A stretch of 64,000 nucleotides of DNA from Flavisolibacter longurius (lineage in GTDB: Bacteria > Bacteroidota > Bacteroidia > Chitinophagales > Chitinophagaceae). The notes under the pieces are model-generated. The model worked only from the letters and a program-made list of their open reading frames with translations. It had not been told where the DNA came from and ran no database searches. Of this stretch, positions 45,819-54,500 are shown in pieces; position 1 is the stretch's first letter, and the number at the start of each line of letters is the position of its first letter. The stretch lies in assembly GCA_013327885.1 (NCBI GenBank), contig JABUMY010000003.1, positions 124,001-188,000 of the forward strand. The letters run 5' to 3'. The position numbers were made by a program, and so were the translations under genes.

Positions 45819-46092
45819 GTGTACTGGTGATGTACTCTAAAATCATTTTGTAAAGAAGTTGGAAGCTGCGTTTTCAATTCAGGGCTTTTTTCCTTAACCA
45901 ACTTACAGTAGCGGAACAGCTCCACTCCTTGACTTTTCCCCGCTAAACATTTCACGCTGATTTTTCATCTTTTGTTCCATTGGCAACATCCGGTTTTTTC
46001 ACAGGAAAATGTATCTTGTCGGTGATATGAAACGTTCCGCCTGTGAGGAACGAGGCCTTGTTATTTACCCGAAAAGCTTTCGATTGCGCTGT

Positions 46093-48249
46093 ATGCAACT
46101 CCTTTTTCGCTGCTTTCTTTTTTTATTTGCCTGTTATGGTTGCCAGCAGGAAAAAGGCCACACCACCTGGAGCCATTACAAGGGCTCGCCGGAAAACATT
46201 CACTATTCTTCGTTAACCCAGATCGATACCGCCACGGTAAAAAACCTGCAGGTAGCCTGGACCTTTCGCACCGGTGATGCTGACACGGCGCACAGTTCGC
46301 AAATTCAGTGCAACCCGATCATTGTTGACGGGCGCCTTTACGGCACCACCCCGCAAATGGCTTTGTTTTCGCTTGATGCCGCCACGGGAAAAGAGCTCTG
46401 GCGCTTTGACCCTTTTGATACAACAGGCGGCCTCGATAACAAAGGCCTTTTCTTTATCCTGAACAATTCCCGCGGCGTGGCTTATTGGTCGGATGCAAAA
46501 AAGGAAAGCCGCATTTTTTACACCGCCGGTTCGCATCTCTATTGTATTGACGCCGGTACCGGCCGGCCAGTAAAAGCTTTTGGCAAAGGCGGCCGGCTCG
46601 ATCTGCATACGGGTCTCGACCGCGATGTGGCCAATCTTTTTATCACGGCCACATCGCCTCCTATTATTTTCAATGACCTGCTTATTATCGGGTCAAGGGT
46701 AGATGAAGGCCCGATGGCGGCACCCGGCCACATTCGTGCTTATGATGTGCGGACAGGGGAGCGGCGCTGGATTTTTCACACCATTCCTTTTCCCGGCGAG
46801 GAAGGCTACAATACCTGGGACGATTCAACTGCATACAAATTCATTGGCGGCGCCAATAGCTGGAGCGGCTTTAGCCTTGATAAAGAGCGGGGAATCCTGT
46901 TTGCCTGCACCGGCTCCGCTTCTTATGATTTTTATGGCGGCCGCCGTACCGGCGACAATCTTTTTGCCAATTGCCTGTTGGCGTTGGATGCTGCCACCGG
47001 CAAACGAAAATGGCATTTCCAGTTCGTGCACCACGATGTATGGGACCGCGATGTGCCCTCAGCACCGGCCCTGGTGCGGTACAAAAAAGAAGGGGCCTGG
47101 ATAGACGCTGCTGCCGTTACCACCAAAACGGGTTATGTATATGTTTTCGACCGGGAAACCGGCAAGCCGCTTTTCGACATCGAAGAAAGACCGGTGCCCA
47201 CCGTTTCGGAATTAACGGGTGAAAAACTTTCGCCAACCCAGCCTTTTCCCGTAGCACCGGCTTCGTTTATGCGGCAGCGGTTTACGGAGAACGATATCAA
47301 TCCTTATCTTTCCGACAGCTCTTTTGCCGATGTGAAAAGGCGGCTTCTTTCGTATAAGAACGGCCATGTTTATGAGCCCATCTCACGCCAAGGCACAATC
47401 GTTTTTCCGGGACTGGATGGCGGTGCCGAATGGGGCGGGCCGAGCTTCGATCCTGAAACAGGTCTGTTGTATATCAATGCTAACGAAATGCCTTGGGTAT
47501 TGCAGGCGGTTGCCATCAACAAGCAACCGGTGAAAGCCGAAAATTTCGAGCAGGCCGGTCGGCGGCTTTACCAGCGAAACTGCATGACCTGCCACGGTGC
47601 GGAGCGGCAGGGTTCCGGTAACAACCCTTCGTTGCTGGGAATAGAAAAAAAATATTCTGCAGAAGCTTTTCACACCCTGGTGCGATCCGGTAGAAGGATG
47701 ATGCCGGCCTTTCAGCAACTCAACGAAAACGAACGCGAAGCCATTGCCACCTACGTGCTGAACAAAACGGAGTCAAAAAGCAAAGCATTTGCGGCAAAGG
47801 AAAGCGATGAACGTTTTCAATTGCCGTATACCATCACGGGTTACAACAAGTTTTTAAGCAAAGAAGGTTACCCGGCCATTGCACCACCCTGGGGAACACT
47901 GCAGGCCCTGGATATTGCTACCGGAAATTATGTGTGGAAACAGGTATTGGGTCACGACACAGCAGTGAAAGGTGCCAAAGGCCCAACCGGCACAGAGAAC
48001 TATGGTGCGTCGGTGGTAACAAAGGGCGGGCTGCTGCTGATAGCGGCCACCAAGGATGGAAAGTTCAGGGCCTTCAACAAACGTAATGGACAGTTGCTTT
48101 GGGAAACAGACCTGCCAGCGCCAGCCTTTGCCACGCCGGCTGTTTACGAATCAGGAGGAAAACAATTCATCGTGATCGCCTGTGGCGGCGGCAAACTAAA
48201 AACGAGGTCCGGCGACAGTTATGTTGCGTTTGCATTACCCGGTAAATAA
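46093..48249 (+). CDS. PQQ-dependent dehydrogenase with cytochrome c domain
   Basis: A 718-residue exported protein, lipoprotein-like signal (LFRCFLFLFACYGC). Eight-bladed propeller repeats show the tryptophan-docking pattern (LDAATGKELWRFDP, YDVRTGERRWIFHT, LDAATGKRKWHFQFVHHDVWDRD, YVFDRETGKPLFDIEE). A cytochrome c insert carries the haem site CMTCHG (about residue 497) with a distal Met in RRMMPAFQQL. This domain order matches membrane-linked quinoprotein glucose or alcohol dehydrogenases. Start: the ATG at 46093 gives the signal; upstream codons are weak. It is 30 bases before the GMC oxidoreductase, so the three-gene operon is likely. Confidence 0.9.
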   Translation: MQLLFRCFLFLFACYGCQQEKGHTTWSHYKGSPENIHYSSLTQIDTATVKNLQVAWTFRTGDADTAHSSQIQCNPIIVDGRLYGTTPQMALFSLDAATGKELWRFDPFDTTGGLDNKGLFFILNNSRGVAYWSDAKKESRIFYTAGSHLYCIDAGTGRPVKAFGKGGRLDLHTGLDRDVANLFITATSPPIIFNDLLIIGSRVDEGPMAAPGHIRAYDVRTGERRWIFHTIPFPGEEGYNTWDDSTAYKFIGGANSWSGFSLDKERGILFACTGSASYDFYGGRRTGDNLFANCLLALDAATGKRKWHFQFVHHDVWDRDVPSAPALVRYKKEGAWIDAAAVTTKTGYVYVFDRETGKPLFDIEERPVPTVSELTGEKLSPTQPFPVAPASFMRQRFTENDINPYLSDSSFADVKRRLLSYKNGHVYEPISRQGTIVFPGLDGGAEWGGPSFDPETGLLYINANEMPWVLQAVAINKQPVKAENFEQAGRRLYQRNCMTCHGAERQGSGNNPSLLGIEKKYSAEAFHTLVRSGRRMMPAFQQLNENEREAIATYVLNKTESKSKAFAAKESDERFQLPYTITGYNKFLSKEGYPAIAPPWGTLQALDIATGNYVWKQVLGHDTAVKGAKGPTGTENYGASVVTKGGLLLIAATKDGKFRAFNKRNGQLLWETDLPAPAFATPAVYESGGKQFIVIACGGGKLKTRSGDSYVAFALPGK

Positions 48250-48279
48250 AATATAAAACTCAAATCACAAAACAGATAC

Positions 48280-49989
48280 ATGCCAGGGGATACACTCAAT
48301 GTGGCGACCAAAGCCGCCGCGCAAAATCAGTACGATGCCATTGTGATCGGCTCCGGGATTTCGGGCGGATGGGCAGCGAAAGAGCTTACAGAAAAAGGAT
48401 TAAAAGTGTTGATGCTTGAACGCGGCCGTCCGCTGGAGCATATAAGGGATTACAAAACAGCGCAACAGTCGCCCTGGGATGCACCGCACCGCGGAACGGC
48501 CACACCCGCCGACAAAGAAAAGTACAAGGTGGTCAACCGCGGCTGGGCCATCGGTCATCCTGACCTCAGCTTTTGGACCGATGAAGAAGACTCTCCGTAT
48601 ACCGAGATAAAGCCCTTTACCTGGTGGCGCAGTTACCAGATGGGAGGCCGCTCTATTCTTTGGGGTCGGCAGAGTTATCGCCTGGGTGATATTGATTTTG
48701 AAGCGAACGCAAAAGACGGCATCGCCATCGACTGGCCGATCCGTTACAAAGACATTGAACCCTGGTACACCTACGTGGAAGGCTTTGCCGGTATCAGCGG
48801 GTCAAAAGAAGGCCTGCCGCAAATTCCCGATGGCAATTTCCTGCCACCCATGGAACTGAACTGCGTGGAAAAAGATGTGGCGGCACGCATCAAGCAAAAG
48901 CTCAATCGCCACCTGATCATTGGCCGTACGGCAAACGTAACAGGTTCGCTGAGTGGCCGAACACAGTGCCAGTTTCGCAACCGCTGCTGGGAAGGTTGCC
49001 CCTTCGGCGCTTATTTCAGCACGCAATCATCTACACTGCCAGCAGCGCAAAAAACAGGCAACCTTACGGTGCGGCCTTACTCCATTGTCACCAGGATTCT
49101 TTACGACAAGGACAGCAAAAAAGCAACCGGTGTGGAAGTGCTGGATGCGGAAAACAACAAAACCTACACATACACATCATCGATCGTTTTTCTCAACGCC
49201 TCTGCCCTGAACTCGGCCTGGGTGCTGATGAATTCCGCTACCGATGTTTGGCCCGAAGGCCTTGGTAGCAGCAGCGGTGAGCTGGGGCACAACGTAATGG
49301 ACCACCACTACAACCTGGGCGCCTCCGGCAAAGTGGAAGGTTATCTTGACCAGTATTATTACGGCAAACGGGCCAATGGTTTCTATGTGGCCCGCTTTGC
49401 CAATCTTTTTGGCGACAAGCGTGATTACCTTCGTGGCTTTGGTTACCAGGGCAGTGCCAGCCGGCAGGGGTGGGCCCGTGACATTGCCGAAATGAACATT
49501 GGTAGTGCTTACAAAGATGCCCTTTGTGAGCCGGGCGAATGGAGCATTGGCATGACGGGTTTTGGCGAAGTGCTGCCTTACCACGAGAACCGCATCATGC
49601 TGGATAAGACCCGCAAAGACAAATGGGGATTGCCCGTGCTGGCCATGGATGCAGAGCTGAAAGAAAACGAGATGAAGATGCGGGAAGACATTAAAAAAGA
49701 AGGGGCGGCCATGCTGGAAGCGGCCGGTATCAAAGACGTACATACCTGGGACAGCGGCCATGCCATGGGACACGGTATTCATGAAATGGGAACGGCCCGC
49801 ATGGGACATGATCCCAAAACATCTGTGCTCAACAAATGGAACCAGGTGTGGGATGCAAAGAATGTGTTTGTGACCGATGGCGCCTGCATGACATCCAGCG
49901 CCTGCCAGAATCCTTCACTGACCTACATGGCACTCACAGCCCGTGCGGCCGATTATGCCGTGCAGGAATTAAAAAAACGATCACTTTAA
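48280..49989 (+). CDS. GMC family oxidoreductase
   Basis: A 569-residue FAD enzyme. VIGSGISGGWAAKELTEKGLKVLMLERG (residues 22-50) binds FAD, GGRSILWGRQSYR and WEGCPFGAYFSTQSS follow, and the C-terminal HGIHEMGTARMGHDPKTSVL with TDGACMTSSACQNPSLTYMAL is the GMC active-site end. No signal peptide is visible at its N-terminus. Relatives include gluconate 2-dehydrogenase and glycoside 3-dehydrogenase large subunits. The position between a quinoprotein and a DUF1080 gene favours sugar oxidation at C3. Confidence 0.93.
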   Translation: MPGDTLNVATKAAAQNQYDAIVIGSGISGGWAAKELTEKGLKVLMLERGRPLEHIRDYKTAQQSPWDAPHRGTATPADKEKYKVVNRGWAIGHPDLSFWTDEEDSPYTEIKPFTWWRSYQMGGRSILWGRQSYRLGDIDFEANAKDGIAIDWPIRYKDIEPWYTYVEGFAGISGSKEGLPQIPDGNFLPPMELNCVEKDVAARIKQKLNRHLIIGRTANVTGSLSGRTQCQFRNRCWEGCPFGAYFSTQSSTLPAAQKTGNLTVRPYSIVTRILYDKDSKKATGVEVLDAENNKTYTYTSSIVFLNASALNSAWVLMNSATDVWPEGLGSSSGELGHNVMDHHYNLGASGKVEGYLDQYYYGKRANGFYVARFANLFGDKRDYLRGFGYQGSASRQGWARDIAEMNIGSAYKDALCEPGEWSIGMTGFGEVLPYHENRIMLDKTRKDKWGLPVLAMDAELKENEMKMREDIKKEGAAMLEAAGIKDVHTWDSGHAMGHGIHEMGTARMGHDPKTSVLNKWNQVWDAKNVFVTDGACMTSSACQNPSLTYMALTARAADYAVQELKKRSL

Positions 49990-50020
49990 AAACCTACTTT
50001 ACCTTAAGAAAATAAAATTG

Positions 50021-50791
50021 ATGACCATGTATAAAAAGCTCATATTTTTTTCTGCTACTCTGCTGCTGCTTTCCCGTGTTGACGCCCAGCAAAAAGCAAA
50101 ACCCGAGGATACTGAATTTTACACACCTGTTCCGAAAACGGTTGACCCGGGATCAATGGCAAGCCCTGTTCCTTCAGATGCCATTGTATTGTTTGATGGC
50201 ACCAGCGATGCCAAGTGGGTAAATGGCAAAGACACCACGAAAGCATCAGGGTGGACCGTGCAAAACGGCGTGCTGAAAGTAAACAAGCAGGCCGGCGACA
50301 TTCGTACCAAAGAGTCGTTTACGGACTACCAATTGCACCTGGAGTGGCGGGTACCGGAGCATATCACGGGCAAGGGCCAGGGCCGTGGCAACAGTGGTAT
50401 TTTCCTTGCTTCTGTTTTTGGCGGCGGCTACGAGATCCAGATTCTCGACAATTACAACAATACCACTTATACCAACGGGCAGGTGGGCAGCATTTACAAG
50501 CAGCACGTTCCGCTGGCCAACCCGGTGCGTCCGCCCGGTGAGTGGCAGGTGTATGATATTGTATGGACAGCTCCGCGTTTCAAAGCCGATGGCTCACTGG
50601 CCTCACCGGCACGGGTAACCGCTTTTTTAAACGGCGTGCTGGTGCAAAACAACGTGGAGTTGAAAGGTCGCACGGAATACATTGGGCAGCCGACGTATAA
50701 GGCTCACGGCGCAGCACCCATCCTCCTGCAGTCGCATGGCGATCCCAGCGAACCGATCTCTTTCCGCAACATCTGGCTGCGGCCGTTGTAA
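50021..50791 (+). CDS. DUF1080 protein (3-keto-disaccharide hydrolase-like)
   Basis: A 256-residue secreted protein with signal peptide (MTMYKKLIFFSATLLLLSRVDAQ). The domain has IVLFDGTSDAKWV, GWTVQNGVLKVNKQAGDIRTKESFTDYQLHLEWRVPE, GRGNSGIFL, YEIQILDNYNN, VGSIYKQHVPLANPVRPPGEWQVYDIVW, the DUF1080 signature of a concanavalin-like jelly roll. Some members act on 3-keto-glycosides. It follows the GMC gene by about 30 bases and is last in the operon, with a strong terminator after it. Confidence 0.93.
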   Translation: MTMYKKLIFFSATLLLLSRVDAQQKAKPEDTEFYTPVPKTVDPGSMASPVPSDAIVLFDGTSDAKWVNGKDTTKASGWTVQNGVLKVNKQAGDIRTKESFTDYQLHLEWRVPEHITGKGQGRGNSGIFLASVFGGGYEIQILDNYNNTTYTNGQVGSIYKQHVPLANPVRPPGEWQVYDIVWTAPRFKADGSLASPARVTAFLNGVLVQNNVELKGRTEYIGQPTYKAHGAAPILLQSHGDPSEPISFRNIWLRPL

Positions 50792-50843
50792 TAAAATTAC
50801 CGGAGAGAGTTTGCCGTTTTCCTTGTACGGTTTGCCCCTGAGC

Positions 50844-50893
50844 AAAAGGCTTTCATCATTGAAGTTTAGCCGCAATGATGAAAGCCTTTTTGT
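50844..50893. terminator. Bidirectional intrinsic terminator
   Basis: AAAAGGCTTTCATCATT pairs with AATGATGAAAGCCTTTT (17 bp) around a 13-nt loop, with A- and T-runs on the two sides. It separates two convergent genes. Confidence 0.9.
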
Positions 50894-50912
50894 TTTCTGT
50901 ATCTGCAGAAAC

Positions 50913-52298
50913 TTATTCTTCGTCTTTGGGGTTGATGTTCTGGTTCATGTGAAACAGGTTTTCCGGGTCCCATTTTTTCTTCAGGCGAAGCAGCCGCGGG
51001 TAGTTATCACCGTAAGCTTCTTTTACCCGGTCGCCGCCTTCTGTTCCAAGGGTGTTCACATAAACTTTGTTGGCGGTGAAAGGCTGAACGGCTTCCCATA
51101 AGCCTCTTGCCCAGGCAATATTTTTTTCGTCTTCTTCCGGAGCCGTCCACGACGAAACGATGACCAGGTCGTACAACGCCTGCCGGTGCGGAAACGCAGT
51201 GCCGCCTTCCGGTTCTGCGGTTGCTTTTCCACCATACATTTCAATGATAATGGGAGAGAAGGGCGATGGAACCGTGGCGCCATGCGCAATAATGGTGTCA
51301 ATGGCCTCATCGCTTAACGCCTGTAAAAAACCCGACTTCCAGTAATACCGGTTGTAATGGGGCAGGGAGGCATCCAGCATGGTTTGCATCTGCTGGTAAG
51401 GCTGTTGCCCAAACAGGTCGGCAATAGGTGCGCCAAAGGAGCGGATGGGTTTCAGCACTTCTTCCCCTTTTTGCATGTCGCCATTGTAGCAACCCATGAT
51501 CGCCACCACGGGCACACCATCGGGTGAATGCAGCAAGGCTGCGTACAGGGTGAGTTCATCCGGCGCCGTTTCCATAAACGCACGGAAATGCTGAATAACG
51601 CTTTTAGCTTCCTGCCTTGGGTAAAGCAGCATGCCGCCTAAAACGGTGGCTACGGGATGCAGCCGAAACGTAAGCGAAGTAACAACACCAAAGTTGCTGC
51701 CGGCGCCACGCAGTCCCCAGAACAGGTCAGGATTCTGGTGGAGGCTGGCTGTTTGCAGTGTGCCATCTGCGGTTACAATCTCTGCGCTGAGCAGGTTATC
51801 GCAACTCATGCCGTATTTGCGCACAAGCCAGCCAACGCCGCCGCCCAGGGTAAGTCCGCCGATGCCGGTGCTGGAAATAATGCCGCCGGTGGTGGCCAGG
51901 CCAAACACCTGCGTTGCCTTGTCAAGGTCACCCCAGGTAGCGCCACCCTGTGCTTTTGCCGTTAGGCCTTCGGGGTCTACCTGCACTTTTTTCATAAGCG
52001 ACAGGTCAACCATAATGCCGCCATCACAAACAGCGTTGCCCGAAACATTGTGGCCGCCACCACGGATGGCAAGGGGTAAGTTGTTCTCCCTGGCGGTGTT
52101 CACGGCCAACTGCACATCACCAACCGTTTGGCAGCGAATGATCAGGGCCGGCTTGCGGTCGATCATGCCATTCCAGATCTTCCGGGCCTCATGGTAACCG
52201 GCATCTCCTGGTGTCAAAACATCGCCGCTGGCTTTTTCTTTGATACCCGCAAGTAAAGACAGTGGAAGGGTCTCCAGAACCGTGTTTAAGCTTTCCAT
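50913..52298 (-). CDS. FAD-linked oxidase, berberine-bridge/6-hydroxynicotine type
   Basis: A 461-residue flavoprotein of the PCMH/BBE family. IRGGGHNVSGNAVCDGGIMVDLS carries the His that usually binds FAD covalently; the GGGVGWLVRKYGMSCDNLLSAEIVTADG and GLRGAGSNFGVVTSLTF segments complete the FAD domain. The C-terminus YPRLLRLKKKWDPENLFHMNQN is the berberine-bridge tail. No signal peptide is seen. Substrate unknown (amines or sugars in relatives). The candidate RNA ends about 150 bases upstream on the same strand, so it could be a leader for this gene. Confidence 0.92.
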   Translation of the reverse strand: MESLNTVLETLPLSLLAGIKEKASGDVLTPGDAGYHEARKIWNGMIDRKPALIIRCQTVGDVQLAVNTARENNLPLAIRGGGHNVSGNAVCDGGIMVDLSLMKKVQVDPEGLTAKAQGGATWGDLDKATQVFGLATTGGIISSTGIGGLTLGGGVGWLVRKYGMSCDNLLSAEIVTADGTLQTASLHQNPDLFWGLRGAGSNFGVVTSLTFRLHPVATVLGGMLLYPRQEAKSVIQHFRAFMETAPDELTLYAALLHSPDGVPVVAIMGCYNGDMQKGEEVLKPIRSFGAPIADLFGQQPYQQMQTMLDASLPHYNRYYWKSGFLQALSDEAIDTIIAHGATVPSPFSPIIIEMYGGKATAEPEGGTAFPHRQALYDLVIVSSWTAPEEDEKNIAWARGLWEAVQPFTANKVYVNTLGTEGGDRVKEAYGDNYPRLLRLKKKWDPENLFHMNQNINPKDEE

Positions 52299-52451
52299 TT
52301 TTGTTTATTTACTGGTGAAGGAATAGTGGTTTACCCAACCGGATAAAGAGGGATCCTGTCTTCATGCAGGCGATAGGGGTCATCGTAGAGTGGAAAGGAA
52401 ACGGTATTAAATCTACAAAACTTTAGTGGTTATTGTACGTAGGGTTTGGGG

Positions 52452-52632
52452 CAAAAAAAAGTCCACTGTAGAAACAGCGGACGCTAACGATTGCTTGCTA
52501 TATAAAGAGTTTGTGATTTCTGAATCAAATCTACAACCTCCAGACAGAGGTAGAGGAACCAACTTCCCCGCTTTACTACGTTCTTAAGAACCTGCGCATT
52601 TGGCTGTATTGCAGCAGGGGCAAGGGTTCCGT
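52452..52632 (-). ncRNA. Candidate structured small RNA with own terminator
   Basis: About 180 nt on the minus strand in a 660-base gap without ORFs. The 5' hairpin pairs GGAACC (52625-52630) with GGTTCC (52555-52560) and CTTGCCCC with GGGGAAG inside it, with GCTG/CAGC and GTTC-TTAA-GAAC sub-hairpins. Two more stems follow (ACCTC/GAGGT and GATTT/AAATC). The 3' end is a strong terminator, GTCCGCTGT-TTCT-ACAGTGGAC with one G-U pair and eight T (52453-52482). A -7-like box, TAAATTTC, lies at 52633-52640, placing the start at the first stem. I cannot match it to 4.5S, 6S, tmRNA or a known riboswitch; a leader/attenuator for the oxidase downstream is the alternative. Confidence 0.5.
52453..52482 (-). 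terminator. Intrinsic terminator of the candidate RNA
   Basis: GTCCGCTGT-TTCT-ACAGTGGAC, 9 bp with one G-U, followed by eight T on the minus strand. No protein gene ends upstream of it on that strand within the gap. Confidence 0.85.
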
Positions 52633-52640
52633 GAAATTTA

Positions 52641-52958
52641 TCTTACGACATCCAGTGCTTTTTTGACCTGTTTTTTACTTTAAAATTGGTTGGCAGCCGC
52701 TATCAATAACCGGTTAGGGTAAGGAGTTAAAATATGACCTGGCGGTAAATGCACCAAGGGATAGTTAAATTGGCCCGGGCCATTGAGGACAAGCGTATTG
52801 GCGCAAGCAATGGTTTGGTATTGCGGAAAGGAAAGACTGCATGCCCATCTCCGGTTTGCTGCGACCCCTGAAATGGCCTAATTTCGACACCTGGCCACTG
52901 TAATCAAACCATACGAAAACGATAATCCCGGGCATATGCCTTAACCATTCAGCTATAC
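52641..52958. other. Promoter region of the signalling cluster
   Basis: About 320 bases before the first kinase gene, with a palindrome GGCCCGGGCC near 52773. No gene is seen; promoters for both the cluster (plus) and the RNA (minus) should be here. Confidence 0.5.
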
Positions 52959-54500
52959 ATGATCCTAATTGTTGACGACAGACAGGAAAACGTTTTTTCG
53001 CTCAGAACTGTATTGGAGCAATATGGCTTTCGTACCGATGCTGCATTGTCAGGTGAAGAAGCCCTCAAAAAAGTATTGAAGCAGGAGTATGCCCTCATTA
53101 TCCTGGATGTGCAGATGCCCGTGATGGACGGCTTTGAAGTGGCTGAAGCCCTCACGGGAATGAACAAGACCAAAGACATTCCCATTATCTTTCTTTCCGC
53201 GGTCAATACCCACAAGCGGTTTATTACCAAGGGGTTTGAATCCGGCGCAGTGGACTATCTCACCAAGCCTGTTGACCCGGATATCCTCATGCTGAAGGTG
53301 CGCAACTTTTACCGCCTGTACGAAAAAAACAGTGCGCTAAAGGAAGCTGAAAAAGAGCTCACCGCAACCGTGAACGAATTGCATTTCACGCTGGAGTCGC
53401 TGCCGCAATTGGCCTTTACCGCCAGCAAGGACGGAGCACTGCAGTTTGTCAACAAACAGTGGTTCCAGTTTGCCGGCACAAAGGACAGCTTCCCGGAAAC
53501 GCAGCCCGGAACGGCCTCGCTCCGTGACAGGTGGCTGGAATGCATACAAACCGAAGCTCCCATTGAAACGGAAGTTTGTATCAGGCGGCTTGACGATGAC
53601 CAGTATTATTATCACTTGCTGCGGGCCACGCCGATTTATGTGAACGAAAGTATCAGCCGCTGGGTGGGTACGCTGACATCCATCCACGAGCAAAAGCTGC
53701 TGAATGAAACACTGGAGCGAAAAGTGGCCGAACGGACCAAAGAGTTGCTGGAGATCAACCGCGAGCTGGAAATGAGCAACGATGAGCTGCAGCAGTTTAC
53801 CTCTGTTGCCTCTCACGATCTGAAAGAACCGCTACGGAAGATCCAGTTCTTCGGAAGCCTGATCATGGATGGCGCCGCGCTGGACGAAAAAACAACCGTT
53901 TACCTCGATAAGATCATCCGCTCCTCGCAGCGCATGAGCCAACTCATATCCGACCTGCTTTCGTTTGCCCGTCTTTCCGAAGAAATGGCCTTCACCGAGT
54001 CTAATATCAATGCCATTATCGAGGACATTTTGTTTGATCTTGAATTAAGCATCCGCGAAAAAGGTGCGGTGGTAGAGGTGCAACCCATTCCGCTGCTGCA
54101 GGTGATGCCTGCGCTCATCCGCCAGTTGTTTCAAAACCTTATCAGCAATGCCCTGAAGTTTACACGACCCGGTATTGCCCCGCAGATCCGCATTTGGGCC
54201 GCCAGGTCCGGCGAAGACCACGTCAATATTTTTATTGCCGATAATGGGATAGGGTTCGATGAAAAATACAAGGATAAGATCTTTACTCTTTTCCAGCGCC
54301 TGCATGCCCGGGAGGCCTATGAGGGAACAGGCATTGGGCTGACCATTGCCAAAAAAATTGTAGAAAAGCACAATGGAAGGATCGCCGTAAACAGTCATCC
54401 CGGCGAAGGCACCACGTTCGTGATCACCCTGCCTGCGCAGCAGCCCGGCAATTTGCTGGCAGCGCACCATTCCATTGCATTTAAAAGTCACCATACATGA
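52959..54500 (+). CDS. Response regulator-histidine kinase hybrid (REC-PAS-HK)
   Basis: A 513-residue cytosolic protein without membrane helices. The N-terminal receiver (ILIVDDRQENVF, phospho-Asp50 in LDVQMPVMDGFE, KPVD) is followed by a PAS-like domain (about 140-255), a coiled coil, HisKA with the phospho-His in ASHDLKEP (about 285) and an ATPase ([28 protein letters not shown]). Receiver-first kinases take a signal from another kinase and pass it on. It overlaps the next gene by 4 bases, so they are made together. Confidence 0.93.
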   Translation: MILIVDDRQENVFSLRTVLEQYGFRTDAALSGEEALKKVLKQEYALIILDVQMPVMDGFEVAEALTGMNKTKDIPIIFLSAVNTHKRFITKGFESGAVDYLTKPVDPDILMLKVRNFYRLYEKNSALKEAEKELTATVNELHFTLESLPQLAFTASKDGALQFVNKQWFQFAGTKDSFPETQPGTASLRDRWLECIQTEAPIETEVCIRRLDDDQYYYHLLRATPIYVNESISRWVGTLTSIHEQKLLNETLERKVAERTKELLEINRELEMSNDELQQFTSVASHDLKEPLRKIQFFGSLIMDGAALDEKTTVYLDKIIRSSQRMSQLISDLLSFARLSEEMAFTESNINAIIEDILFDLELSIREKGAVVEVQPIPLLQVMPALIRQLFQNLISNALKFTRPGIAPQIRIWAARSGEDHVNIFIADNGIGFDEKYKDKIFTLFQRLHAREAYEGTGIGLTIAKKIVEKHNGRIAVNSHPGEGTTFVITLPAQQPGNLLAAHHSIAFKSHHT

